Part shown: in pieces, positions 34,216 to 43,230 of the stretch
Layout of the letters: each line of letters starts with the position of its first letter
Position numbering within the stretch: the first letter of the stretch is position 1
From: JACVRW01 sp963835705
GTDB lineage: Bacteria; Actinomycetota; Thermoleophilia; Solirubrobacterales; Thermoleophilaceae
NCBI GenBank assembly: GCA_963835705.1
Contig: CAWIGR010000022.1
Span: 1-64,000, forward strand
DNA: 64,000 bases
Reading direction: 5' to 3'
Notes under the pieces: generated by a model
Told to the model about the DNA's origin: nothing
Databases searched by the model: none
The model's input: the letters and a program-made list of their open reading frames with translations, nothing else
Position numbers and translations under genes: made by a program

Positions 34216-35666
34216 CCGACACGCGCACCCGCATCGTCTGGGACTACGCGCCCGCGCCCGAGTCCCCAGATCACGTACGCCTGCGTGACTCCTACGGGCT
34301 CTTCATCGGCGGCGAGTTCGTCGATCCGGCTGACGGCACGCGCGTGTCTTCGATCAACCCCGCTACGGAGGAGCCCGTGGCCGAGGTCGCGTTCGCCGGG
34401 CCGCAGGACGTGCGGCGCGCCGTTCAGGCCGCTCGGGCTGCCCAGCCGGGTTGGGCTGCATTGGGGGGTCTCGAGCGTGGGAAGTACCTGTTCCGGGTCG
34501 CCCGCCTGATTCAGGAGCGGGCGCGAGAGCTGGCTGTGGTCGAGTCGATGGACGGCGGCAAGCCGGTGCGTGAGTCGCGCGACGTGGACGTGCCGCTGGC
34601 CGCAGCGCACTTCTTCCACTACGCGGGCTGGGCGGACAAGCTGTCCTACGGCGTCGGCGGCCGCGAGGTGGCGCCGCTCGGGGTGGCGGCGCAGATCGTG
34701 CCCTGGAACTTCCCGCTGCTGATGGCGGCTTGGAAGCTGGCGCCCGCGCTCGCGTGCGGCAACACGGCCGTGCTGAAGCCGGCCGAGACCACGCCTTTGA
34801 CCGCTCTGTTCCTGGCGGAGATCTGCCAGGAGGCGGAGCTGCCGGACGGCGTCGTTTCGATCATTCCGGGGGACGGCTCGGCCGGCGCCACGCTTGTGCG
34901 CGAGCCGGACATCGACAAGGTGGCCTTCACGGGCTCGACCTCGGTCGGCAAGAACATCCAGGCCGCGCTCGCCGGCCGCGGGGTGTCGCTCACGCTCGAG
35001 CTGGGCGGCAAGTCCGCCAACGTCGTGTTCGAGGACGCCGCGCTCGACCAGGCCGTGGAGGGGATCGTGAACGGGATCTTCTTCAACCAGGGGCACGTGT
35101 GCTGCGCCGGGTCGCGCCTGCTGATCCAGGAGAGCGTGGCCGAGGTCGTCGTCGGGAAGCTGTGGGAGCGGATGGGGCGCCTGCGTGTCGGCGACCCGCT
35201 CGACAAGAACACGGACGTCGGCGCCATCAACTCGCGCGAACAGCTCGAGCGGATAACCGAGCTCGTGGAGAGCGGTGAGGGGGAGGGGGCGGTGCGGCGC
35301 ACAGTCGCCTGCGAGCTGCCCTCGCGCGGCTTCTGGTACGCGCCGACCATCTTCACGGAGGTAGCACCGGCGCACCGGATCGCCGTGGAGGAGATCTTCG
35401 GGCCGGTGGTGTCGGTGCTGACCTTCCGCACGCAGGCCGAGGCGATCGAGAAGGCGAACAACTCGGCCTACGGCCTGGCCGCCGGGATCTGGACCGACAA
35501 GGGCGCCAAGGCGTTCGAGGTGGCGAGCGCCCTGAAGGCCGGCGTGGTGTGGCAGAACACCTACAACAAGTTCGATCCTTCTGCCGCCTTCGGCGGCTAC
35601 AAGGAGAGCGGCTTCGGCCGCGAGGGCGGAATGGCTGGCCTTCGCCCCTACGTCCGCATCGCATGA
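34212..35666 (+). CDS. Aldehyde dehydrogenase (probably acetaldehyde)
   Basis: 484 residues, complete NAD(P)-dependent ALDH. APLGVAAQIVPWNFPLLMAA and GNTAVLKPAETTPLTALFLA form the cofactor site; VAFTGSTSVGKNI is the nucleotide motif; the catalytic Glu lies in SLTLELGGKSANVVFEDAAL and the Cys in FFNQGHVCCAGSRLLIQES. EEIFGPVVSVLTF and YKESGFGREGG close the fold. Coupled by 4-bp overlaps to deoC before and a half-ALDH after, it likely oxidises acetaldehyde from deoxyribose breakdown. Confidence 0.93.
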   Translation: MTDTRTRIVWDYAPAPESPDHVRLRDSYGLFIGGEFVDPADGTRVSSINPATEEPVAEVAFAGPQDVRRAVQAARAAQPGWAALGGLERGKYLFRVARLIQERARELAVVESMDGGKPVRESRDVDVPLAAAHFFHYAGWADKLSYGVGGREVAPLGVAAQIVPWNFPLLMAAWKLAPALACGNTAVLKPAETTPLTALFLAEICQEAELPDGVVSIIPGDGSAGATLVREPDIDKVAFTGSTSVGKNIQAALAGRGVSLTLELGGKSANVVFEDAALDQAVEGIVNGIFFNQGHVCCAGSRLLIQESVAEVVVGKLWERMGRLRVGDPLDKNTDVGAINSREQLERITELVESGEGEGAVRRTVACELPSRGFWYAPTIFTEVAPAHRIAVEEIFGPVVSVLTFRTQAEAIEKANNSAYGLAAGIWTDKGAKAFEVASALKAGVVWQNTYNKFDPSAAFGGYKESGFGREGGMAGLRPYVRIA

Positions 35667-36478
35667 CCGACCGCCTCGCAGTCCGTAAGACCTACAAGCT
35701 CTTCATTGCTGGGTCTTTCGTGCGCTCCGAGTCGGGCCGTTACGACAGCGCCGGCGACTTCAACATCCCGCGGGCATCCCGCAAGGATGTCCGTGATGCC
35801 GTCCTAGCAGCCCGCAACAGCAGCAACAAATGGGCCGCTCGGACCGCGTACAACCGCGGCCAGATCCTCTACCGCGCCGCCGAGGCGCTCGAGTCCCGCG
35901 CCGCCGACTTCGACGTCGATCGCTCCGAGCTCGACGCCTCGATCGACGTGCTGGTCCATTACGCCGGCTGGACCGACAAGCTGCAGCCGGTCTTGGGCGG
36001 CGTCAACCCGGTCGCGGCGCCGTTCCTGTCTTTCTCGCTGCCGGAGCCGACCGGCGTGGTGGGTGTGATCGCGCCTGACTCGCCGCCGCTCCTCGGCCTG
36101 GTGGCCGAGCTCGCGCCGGTGCTGGCGGCGGGCAACACCGCCGTCTGCGTGCTCTCCGGCGAACGACCGCTACCAGGTCTGGACTTGGCCGAGGTGTTGG
36201 GGATCGCGGACGTGCCCGGCGGCGTGGTGAACCTGCTGTCGGGCCGCCGCGCCGAGCTGGCGCCGGTGCTGGCGGGCCACCACGCGCTGGACGCCGTGGT
36301 CGACGTCTCGGGCGATGCCGATTTGGGGGCGGAGATCGACCGCCTGGCGTCGGAAAGCGTCACGCGCGTGCGGCACTGCCGGCCAACGACGAGCTATGAG
36401 GATGCCGTCCGGGACGCGCTATCGCGCCTCGAGGCGGTCACCGAGCTGAAGACCGCCTGGCACCCCGTCGGCGCGTAG
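35663..36478 (+). CDS. Truncated aldehyde dehydrogenase-like protein without catalytic cysteine
   Basis: 271 residues. It starts like an ALDH (TYKLFIAGSFVRSESGRYDS, AARNSSNKWAARTAYNRGQI, VHYAGWTDKLQPVLGGVNPV, GVVGVIAPDSPPLLGLVAEL) and contains GNTAVCVLSGERPLP, but after the nucleotide-binding part it ends; there is no catalytic Glu/Cys half. The C-terminus (ALSRLEAVTELKTAWHPVGA) is its own, with a normal stop. Start ATG overlaps the full ALDH stop by 4 bp. It may be a partner subunit or a structural companion. Similar ALDH pairs near deoC are, from memory, known in Actinobacteria. Confidence 0.8.
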   Translation: MTDRLAVRKTYKLFIAGSFVRSESGRYDSAGDFNIPRASRKDVRDAVLAARNSSNKWAARTAYNRGQILYRAAEALESRAADFDVDRSELDASIDVLVHYAGWTDKLQPVLGGVNPVAAPFLSFSLPEPTGVVGVIAPDSPPLLGLVAELAPVLAAGNTAVCVLSGERPLPGLDLAEVLGIADVPGGVVNLLSGRRAELAPVLAGHHALDAVVDVSGDADLGAEIDRLASESVTRVRHCRPTTSYEDAVRDALSRLEAVTELKTAWHPVGA

Positions 36479-36533
36479 TAGCGCTTCCGTTACACGCGTC
36501 GCACACATGGCGCGTTCCCCCCGGCAACCTGAG

Positions 36534-36584
36534 GGGGGTGGGTAATCCCAGTACCGCATACGAGCATTGGGATTACCCACCCCC
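36534..36584. repeat. 51-bp palindromic element, copy 1
   Basis: Arms GGGGGTGGGTAATCCCA (36534-36550) and TGGGATTACCCACCCCC (36568-36584) are perfect 17-bp inverted repeats around a 17-nt loop. An identical element in inverted orientation, loop included, lies at 62810-62860. It follows the half-ALDH stop by 55 bp, so it can serve as terminator, but it also supplies the first codons of the longest possible frame of the next gene. Confidence 0.8.
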
Positions 36585-36594
36585 TGATGCGCGG

Positions 36595-37548
36595 TTGGCG
36601 CGGATTGCCGAGCGACAGCACGGGCGGGTCACGCATCGGCAGCTCGCTGCGGTCGGGATCACCGGCAGCGCGCTGACTCGCCGCGTCAGGACGGGCCACT
36701 TGGATCGGATCTATCGCGGCGTCTATGCCGTCGGCCACATTCAGCGAACGCGCGAGGCGAGCTGGATCGCGGCCGTCATGGCCTGCTCGCCGGGCGCCGT
36801 CCTGAGCCATCTCGATGCCGCCGCCCTGTGGGGGATCTACGAGGGCCCCGGGACGACCCGCGAGAGCCGCGGGCCCATCCACGTGACCACCATCGCACGG
36901 TCCGCCCGGCGGCTGCCCGGCATCAAGGTCCACCGCGCCCGGCGCCTCGATCCCGCGGACGTCACCGTGAAGGACGGCATCCCGGTGACGACGGTCGCGA
37001 GAACGCTGGTCGACCTGACGGATGTGCTGACAACCGACCGCCTCCTGAGGGCGATCCGCGAAGCGGAGTACCTCAAGCTCCTCGACCTCGACACCCTCAT
37101 TGCCGCCGTTCAGCGCGCAAACGGGCGCAGGCGACTAGCCGTGCTCAAAGAGGCGATTGCCCGCCACCGCCCCGGCCAGATCGTCCGCGACGAGCTCGAG
37201 CACCGCTTCCTGGAGCTGGTCCATGCAGCGGGACTGCCGCAGCCGGACACCAACGTCAAGGTCAAGACGAAGCGCCGCACATACGAGGTCGATTGCCTGT
37301 GGCGGAGCGAGGGCGTGGCGGTCGAGCTCGACGGGCGGGCGGCCCATGCGAGAGCGACGGCTTTCGAGTCAGACCGCGCCCGTGATGCCGCACTGAGCGC
37401 GATCGGGCTGCGACCGCTGCGGTTCACCTGGCACCGGCTGACCGAAGAAGGCACGGAAGCGATCGGCGAGCTGGAGGCGAAGCTCGCTCAGTCGAGCGCG
37501 CCCTCCAGGCGGAGCACCCGGCGCCAGATCGCGAGCGAGGAGGCGTAG
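36595..37548 (+). CDS. AbiEi-like/DUF559 endonuclease-fold protein (paralogue)
   Basis: 317 residues from a TTG at 36595; a GTG at 36538 adds 19 residues encoded by the palindrome and is considered unlikely. The AbiEi-type winged helix is RIAERQHGRVTHRQLAAVGI then LDRIYRGVYAVGHIQRTREA. Middle: GIPVTTVARTLVDLTDVL. C-terminal DUF559 fold: TKRRTYEVDCLWRSEGVAVE and LDGRAAHARATAFESDRARD. Closely parallels the gene at 13984-14934 in domain order. It stands alone between the deo genes and a convergent operon; its 3' end overlaps the last gene of that operon by about 60 bp. Confidence 0.78.
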   Translation: MARIAERQHGRVTHRQLAAVGITGSALTRRVRTGHLDRIYRGVYAVGHIQRTREASWIAAVMACSPGAVLSHLDAAALWGIYEGPGTTRESRGPIHVTTIARSARRLPGIKVHRARRLDPADVTVKDGIPVTTVARTLVDLTDVLTTDRLLRAIREAEYLKLLDLDTLIAAVQRANGRRRLAVLKEAIARHRPGQIVRDELEHRFLELVHAAGLPQPDTNVKVKTKRRTYEVDCLWRSEGVAVELDGRAAHARATAFESDRARDAALSAIGLRPLRFTWHRLTEEGTEAIGELEAKLAQSSAPSRRSTRRQIASEEA

Positions 37549-39207
37549 GTCGAGTCCATGCCGTAGTAGCTCAAGCCGCGCGCCCCCAGCGTGCGCGCCT
37601 GCGTGTACGGCGTGTCGGAGGCGTAGTGGATGATCCCGAAGTCCAGGGGGAGCTTCGAGAAGTTCACGGCCTCCCCGACCGGGTGGCGGTCCGCGTCGGC
37701 GATCTCGTACAGCGCGTTGCAGTACGGCCCGGCCTCCATCTCCACCACTGTGAACGCCTCGCGGTAGTAGAAGTCGAGGTAGGCGCGGTTCTGAAGGAAC
37801 GTGCTCTTCACCGTGACCGCGCGCTGGTTGTCGAGACCGCTGCCGAAGCGCAGGTCGCCGGCCAGGTCGTCCACGCCGAAGACGTTGTCGAGCCAGTAGG
37901 TCGAGCCCGAGTGCTCGTCGTGCACGACGCTCGACAGCATCACGTCGCCCACGTCGGCGTTCAGCGTGGCGGCCTTTCCGAGCACGTACACGCCGCGCAA
38001 CTCGGCGGTGTCCACCGCCACCTCGCGCAGGATGTTGTACGCGGCCACGCCGAGCGGGTAGTCGATGTTCACGAGCACCGCCTCGCTCGCGCGGAGCGCC
38101 TCCGCGTCCACCTCGCCGAGCCGCGGGTCGAGCCGCTCGGGGTGGAGCCTCGCCAGCGGCATCACCTGGGCAGGGACCCGCAGGGCGGTCGTGCTCCGCA
38201 GGTGCGAGACGCCGCTCTCCTGCTCGGACGCGCCGGCGGGCCTCGCGGCCCTCCGGCCCGTGCGAGTCGAAGTAGAGCCGCGCCACGAAGTAGAGGAAGT
38301 TCTCCCAGGAGCCCTCGGCACGGCCCTCGCGGAACGCGGCCAGCTCCTCGCGGAGGATGTCGTTCTCGGGCAGAGTCTCGACGAACTCGACCAGGCTCTC
38401 CTCGCGCTCGCGCGCCACCCCGGTCGCGATGTTCACCAGGCTGTGCGTGTTCGAGCTGACGAAGTACATCGGCGCGCCGGTCAGCCGGTCCGCGGACAGC
38501 TGGTCGTGCACGGGCGTCCACCAGCGGCGCGTCATCCGCGCGTAGCCGACCTGCGTGCCGCCCAGCATGCGCACGCGCAGGTTCATCCGCTTCTCGGCGA
38601 TCAGCCGCAGGCGCTCGTCGAAGCGCTCGCGCCAAGCCGCGCGCAGGCGCGACCAGTCGTCCGCCGAGCCGCCCAGCGCCTCGGAGCACTCCTCGGCCGT
38701 CGGCTCGTGCTCCGGCGGCCAGCCGGCCGCGCGCTGGCGAACGCGCAGCTTGTTCCACTCGATCTGGAGCGCTACCAGCGTGGGAATGAGGTCGTCCACG
38801 TCGGACGCGCTCGCCAGCAGCACGGCGTGCATCCCGTCACCGCCGTCGTACCAGCGCCGCCGGCGCGCCGGGGCGTCCGCCTCGTTCCACTCGTCGATGA
38901 CGATGCCGTTGCGCGCGAAGACCTCGGCCTCCTGGCCCATGATCACGAGCTCGGCGCCGGCGATCCCGTCCGGGAGCCGCCGGATCGCGTAGATGAACGC
39001 GCCCAGGTCGGGCTCGTCGCTGTCCGCCAGCGGGTGCAGGCTCGAGCCGATCGCCCGGTGCGAGGACTCGAGCACCCGGAGCGCCGTCTCGCCGCTCGAG
39101 CGCAGCAGCGTGTTGTAGGTGCGCTGGTAGAGCTCCACCTCGTCCGAGAGCCGGCCCTCGGGCCCGGGCTCGGGGGCGCCGGCCAGTGCGAGGCGCGAGA
39201 CGACCAT
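37488..39207 (-). CDS. Conserved protein of unknown function in the nucleoside transport operon, one frameshift
   Basis: ATG 39207 follows an AAGGAG site and lies 2 bp after the permease stop. The first frame includes LYQRTYNTLLRSSGETALRV, SSLHPLADSDEPDLGAFIYA and KRMNLRVRMLGGTQVGYARM. Near 38232 (CGCCGGCGCG) it shifts to a frame with RASEAVLVNIDYPLGVAAYN, YVLGKAATLNADVGDVMLSS and GIIHYASDTPYTQARTLGAR, ending at 37488. Joined length is about 570 residues with no signal or membrane segment. It may correspond to DUF6909, a guess from memory. Close coupling to nucleoside permeases suggests a nucleoside-related enzyme. Confidence 0.7.
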
Positions 39208-39209
39208 CG

Positions 39210-40409
39210 CTACTCCTTCACGTAGGGGACGCCGATGGCAGCGGGCGGTCGCGAGCGGCCGATGAGCCCGGCGAGCACGATCAGCACGAGCACGTACGGC
39301 AGCGCCTGGAACAGCACCGCGAGCGACTCGGAGAACGCCGGCAGCCGCTGGGCGACCGCGCTCGAGAACCCGAACAGGAGCGCCGCCGCCAGGGCGCCGT
39401 ACGGGCGCCAGCTGCCGAAGATCACCGCGGCGAGGGCGATGTAGCCGCGGCCGTCGGTCATGCCCTCGTTGAACGAGCCGACCAGGCCTACCGAGAGGTA
39501 GACGCCGCCCAGGCCCGCGAGCAGCCCGGAGGCGATCACCGCCAGGTAGCGGGTCCGGAGCACCCGTACCCCCACGCTGTCCGACGCGCGCGGCTTCTCT
39601 CCGACGGAGCGCAGCCGCAGGCCGCTCGCGGTGCGGAAGAGATACAGCGCGAGCAGCGGCACCAGCAGCAGCGCCACCCAGGTCAGCAGGCTGGCGGAGC
39701 CGATCGCCGTGCCCAGGAAATCGAGGTCCTCGATCAGCGGCAGGGTCAGCTCGGGCACTCGCGGCACGTCGCCCGGCGTGCCCTGGTCGCCGTAGTGGGC
39801 GATGAAGACGTAGCCGGTGATCCCGACGGCCAGGAAGTTCGCGGCGAAGCCGCTCACCACCTGGTCGGCGCGCAGCGTGATCGAGAAGACGGCGTGCACC
39901 AGCGCGAGCACGCCGCCGGCCGCCATGCCCACCAGCGCGCCGAGGAACCAGGAGCCGAGCTGGTCGGCGGCGAAGATGCCGAAGAAGGCGCCCATCAGCA
40001 TCATCCCCTCGAGCCCGATGTTGATGACGCCGCTGCGCTCGCACAGCATCCCGCCCATCGCGGCGAACACGAGCGGCGTGGCGAAGCGCAGCATGGCGGC
40101 GATCAGCGCCGACCACACGAACACGCGCTCCAGGTTGGCCTCGCCGGACTTCGTGCTCACCACCGCGAGGATCACGGCGAGCACCCCGGCCACGATCGCC
40201 CCGTAGCCGAGCTTCCTCTCCCCTCCCTGCGCCGCGACCACGCCGGCGCCCACCGCCACGGCGGCGAGCAAGATAGACGGGATCGGGCTGCGCACCAGGA
40301 TCGGCGGCAGCGTGATGAACCACGCGAGCACGGCGAGGCCGACGCCGACCCAGCCAACCGGCTTTGCGCTCACGCCCGCGCGAGAGGCAGCCATTGTGGC
40401 GGCACTCAC
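39210..40409 (-). CDS. ABC transporter permease, nucleoside (BMP) type
   Basis: 399 residues, BPD_transp_2 family. About ten membrane segments; the family signature CERSGVINIGLEGMMLMGAF lies near residue 120, with GYIALAAVIFGSWRPYGALA later. GTG at 40409 overlaps the other permease stop by 4 bp (GTGA). It is second permease of a BmpA/NupP-NupQ-like system; together with the upstream genes it imports nucleosides. Confidence 0.9.
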   Translation of the reverse strand: MSAATMAASRAGVSAKPVGWVGVGLAVLAWFITLPPILVRSPIPSILLAAVAVGAGVVAAQGGERKLGYGAIVAGVLAVILAVVSTKSGEANLERVFVWSALIAAMLRFATPLVFAAMGGMLCERSGVINIGLEGMMLMGAFFGIFAADQLGSWFLGALVGMAAGGVLALVHAVFSITLRADQVVSGFAANFLAVGITGYVFIAHYGDQGTPGDVPRVPELTLPLIEDLDFLGTAIGSASLLTWVALLLVPLLALYLFRTASGLRLRSVGEKPRASDSVGVRVLRTRYLAVIASGLLAGLGGVYLSVGLVGSFNEGMTDGRGYIALAAVIFGSWRPYGALAAALLFGFSSAVAQRLPAFSESLAVLFQALPYVLVLIVLAGLIGRSRPPAAIGVPYVKE

Positions 40410-41674
40410 GTGGCCGCCTCCTCGCCGGCGGGCTCGCGTCTGCGCGGCCCGCGTGAGAAGATCCCGCGCCCGCGCCTCAGCAGCCGGAGCACCAGCACGT
40501 CGGCGCTCACGAGCAGCACCACGAGGCCCTGCAGGATGTAGGTCAGGTTCTCCGCCAGCTCCGGCTCGAAGACGGTCGGGTCGAGGTTGCGCTGGGACGT
40601 GCCGGAGAAGAGCGCGCCGAACAGCAGTGCGGCGGCTATCACCCCGCTCGCCGTGTTGCGCCCCAGCAGCGCCACCGCGATTCCGACGAACGGGAGCAGG
40701 TTGGCCTCGATGTCGTTGGTGGCGATGCGGAACTGCCAGCCCAGCACGTCGAGGGAGCCGGCTAGGCCGGCGAAGACGCCGCAGACGGCCATCACGAGCA
40801 CGTAGTTCTTGGACACGCTCATCCCGCTGTAGCGGGCCGCCTCGGGGTTGAGGCCGACCGCGCGGACCTCGTAGCCGGTCGTGGAGCGGTTGAGCAGGAA
40901 CCAGAAGACGACGACGGCCACCAGCGCGATGAACAGCCCGATGTGGAGGCCCTGGAGGATGGGGTCGCCCCAGAACACCGGCAGGCGGGCGGACTCCACC
41001 ACGTCGTTCGAGACCGGGAGCGTGGCCTCGCGGTCGTTCTGGAGCGGCCCGCCCAGGCCGAACAGGTACAGCCCGATGTAGATCGCGGTGTAGTTGAGCA
41101 TGATCGTCGAGACCACCTCGTTGGCCCCGACGGTCGCCTTCAGCCCGCCGGCGATCGCGGCCCAGAACGCACCCGCCAGGCAGGCCGCCACCACCGCCAG
41201 CACGATGTGCAGGAAACCGGGCATCCCGGCGAACTCCGAGCCCACCCACACCGCGGCGATCGACCCGACGATGAACTGGCCCTGGCCGCCGATGTTGAAC
41301 AGCCCGGCGCGGAACGCGAACGCCACGGCGAGGCCGGTGAGGATCAGCGGCGTCGTGATGATCAGCGTCTGCTGCAGGTTGAGCGCCGCGAGCTCGCGGT
41401 CCTCGCCCGTGGTCCACGGGAAGAGCCACTGCAGGCCGGTGCCCTCCCAGATCGCCTGGTAGGTCGAGATCGGGTCCTTGCCGACCATCAGCACCGCGAC
41501 GCCGCCGATCAGGAACGCCAGCAGGACGGTGAGCAGCGGCACCACCACGCCGCCGCCGCGGATGTAGGCGGCCATCCGCGCCGCCGGGGTGAGCGCGATC
41601 TCGCCCGCTCCGGGATCGCCCGCGAGGGTCCCGCCCTGGGCCGGCTCGTCGGCCTGGTCGCGCCGGTCGGTCAC
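40406..41674 (-). CDS. ABC transporter permease, nucleoside (BMP) type
   Basis: 422 residues, BPD_transp_2 family. A 45-residue polar N-terminus precedes the first membrane helix (VPLLTVLLAFLIGGVAVLMV). Signature region: AVAFAFRAGLFNIGGQGQFI; further VVSTIMLNYTAIYIGLYLFG and GIAVALLGRNTASGVIAAAL. GTG 41674 overlaps the ATPase stop (GTGA). It forms the permease heterodimer with the next gene. Confidence 0.9.
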   Translation of the reverse strand: MTDRRDQADEPAQGGTLAGDPGAGEIALTPAARMAAYIRGGGVVVPLLTVLLAFLIGGVAVLMVGKDPISTYQAIWEGTGLQWLFPWTTGEDRELAALNLQQTLIITTPLILTGLAVAFAFRAGLFNIGGQGQFIVGSIAAVWVGSEFAGMPGFLHIVLAVVAACLAGAFWAAIAGGLKATVGANEVVSTIMLNYTAIYIGLYLFGLGGPLQNDREATLPVSNDVVESARLPVFWGDPILQGLHIGLFIALVAVVVFWFLLNRSTTGYEVRAVGLNPEAARYSGMSVSKNYVLVMAVCGVFAGLAGSLDVLGWQFRIATNDIEANLLPFVGIAVALLGRNTASGVIAAALLFGALFSGTSQRNLDPTVFEPELAENLTYILQGLVVLLVSADVLVLRLLRRGRGIFSRGPRRREPAGEEAAT

Positions 41675-43200
41675 TCGGCCCGGTCCGCGCCGCCACCCGT
41701 CATGGCAAAGCCGAGCTCCTCTTCTGAGACGTCCGGCGGGAACTCGCCGACGATCTCGCCCTCGTAGATCGCGAGGATGCGGTCCGCAAGCGCGCGCACC
41801 TCCTCGAACTCGAGCGACACGAGCAGGATCCCCCGGCCCGCGTCGCGCTCCGCGATGAGCCGCTTGTGCACGAACTCGATGGCGCCCACGTCGAGCCCGC
41901 GGGTGGGCTGGTGGGCGATCAGGAGGCTCGGGTTGCTCGCCACCTCGCGCGCGACGGCCACCTTCTGCTGGTTCCCGCCCGACAGCGAGCTGGCCAGCGC
42001 ACCGGGCGTGCCGCCGCGAACGTCGTACTCGCCGAGCAGCTCCCGCGCTCGGCTGTTCATGCGCCCGATGTTGAGCACGCCGCGCTTGCTCAGGGGTGGC
42101 TTGTGGTATTCGCGCAGGGCCAGGTTCTCGGCGAGCGTGAAGTCGAGCACGAGCCCGCGCAGGTGGCGATCCTCGGGGATGTGCGCGACCCCGGCGTCCG
42201 AGGTGGCGCGCACGCCCGTGCCCGCCACCTCCTCGCCGGCGATCCTGATCCCGCCCGACTTGGCGTGCCGCAGGCCTGCGATCGCCTCCACGAGCTCGTG
42301 CTGGCCGTTGCCGTCCACCCCGGCCAGGGCCACGATCTCGCCGGCGCGCACCTGGAGCGACAGCCCTCGCACCGCCTCCAGCTCGCGGTCGTCGAGCACC
42401 TGCAGGTCCTCCACCTCCAGCACGGGGTCGCCGGTGGAGGCGTCCTTCTTCTCGACCTGGAGCAGCACGTCGCGGCCGACCATGAGCCGCGCGAGGCTCT
42501 GCTCGGTCGATCCCTCGGTCGCCACCGTGTCGATTCGCTTGCCGCGTCGCAGCACGGTGACGCGGTCCGCTATCTCGAGCACCTCGCCGAGCTTGTGGCT
42601 GATGAAGACGATCGCGACGCCGTCCTGCTTCAGCGCGTTCAGCACCTCGAACAGCTCGCCGGCCTCCTGCGCGGTGAGCACCGCGGTCGGCTCGTCGAGC
42701 ACCAGTACGCGCGCGTCGCGGTAGAGCGTCTTCAGGATCTCCACGCGCTGCTGCTGGCCGACGGTGACGTCCTCGATCTTGGCGTCCGGGTCCACCGCCA
42801 GCCCGTAGCGTTCGGACAGGTCCTTGACCCGCCGGGCGCCCTCCCGCACGTCGAGCATCCTCCCGCGGCCGCGCGGCTCCTCGCCGAGCACGATGTTCTC
42901 CGTCACGCTCATCACCGGGACGAGCATGAAGTGCTGGTGCACCATGCCGATACCCAGCTCGATCGCCCTCGAAGGCGACTCGATCTTGGCCGGCTCGCCG
43001 TCCACCAGGATCTCCCCCTCGTCGGGGTGGTAGAGCCCGTAGAGGATCGACATCAGCGTCGACTTGCCGGCGCCGTTCTCCCCCAGCAGGGCATGGACCT
43101 CGCCGCGACGGAGGTCGAAGTCGACCCGGTCGTTCGCGACGACCGGGCCGAACCTCTTCGTTATTCCGCGTAACTCGAGAGCAGGTGCGTCGGCGCTCAC
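41671..43200 (-). CDS. ABC transporter ATPase for nucleosides (two ATP-binding domains)
   Basis: 509 residues, ribose/nucleoside-type duplicated ATPase. Domain 1: Walker A LLGENGAGKSTLMSILYG, signature VTVGQQQRVEILK (VGQQQ instead of LSGGQ), Walker B VLVLDEPTAVL. Domain 2: degenerate Walker A ALAGVDGNGQHELVEAIAG, signature LSGGNQQKVAVARE, Walker B SLLIAHQPTRGLDV with His in place of the catalytic Glu region. Asymmetry of this kind is normal in the family. Gene order lipoprotein-ATPase-permease-permease matches BMP nucleoside importers. Confidence 0.93.
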   Translation of the reverse strand: MSADAPALELRGITKRFGPVVANDRVDFDLRRGEVHALLGENGAGKSTLMSILYGLYHPDEGEILVDGEPAKIESPSRAIELGIGMVHQHFMLVPVMSVTENIVLGEEPRGRGRMLDVREGARRVKDLSERYGLAVDPDAKIEDVTVGQQQRVEILKTLYRDARVLVLDEPTAVLTAQEAGELFEVLNALKQDGVAIVFISHKLGEVLEIADRVTVLRRGKRIDTVATEGSTEQSLARLMVGRDVLLQVEKKDASTGDPVLEVEDLQVLDDRELEAVRGLSLQVRAGEIVALAGVDGNGQHELVEAIAGLRHAKSGGIRIAGEEVAGTGVRATSDAGVAHIPEDRHLRGLVLDFTLAENLALREYHKPPLSKRGVLNIGRMNSRARELLGEYDVRGGTPGALASSLSGGNQQKVAVAREVASNPSLLIAHQPTRGLDVGAIEFVHKRLIAERDAGRGILLVSLEFEEVRALADRILAIYEGEIVGEFPPDVSEEELGFAMTGGGADRAE

Positions 43201-43230
43201 CGAGTCGGGAACCTACTTGAACCTCGTCCT

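Noticed and set aside
36538..36594. N-terminal 19 residues of the DUF559 paralogue starting at GTG 36538
   Set aside because: They are wholly encoded by the 51-bp palindrome, which also gives the same peptide from the unrelated copy at 62.8 kb on the minus strand, so the start is more likely the TTG at 36595.
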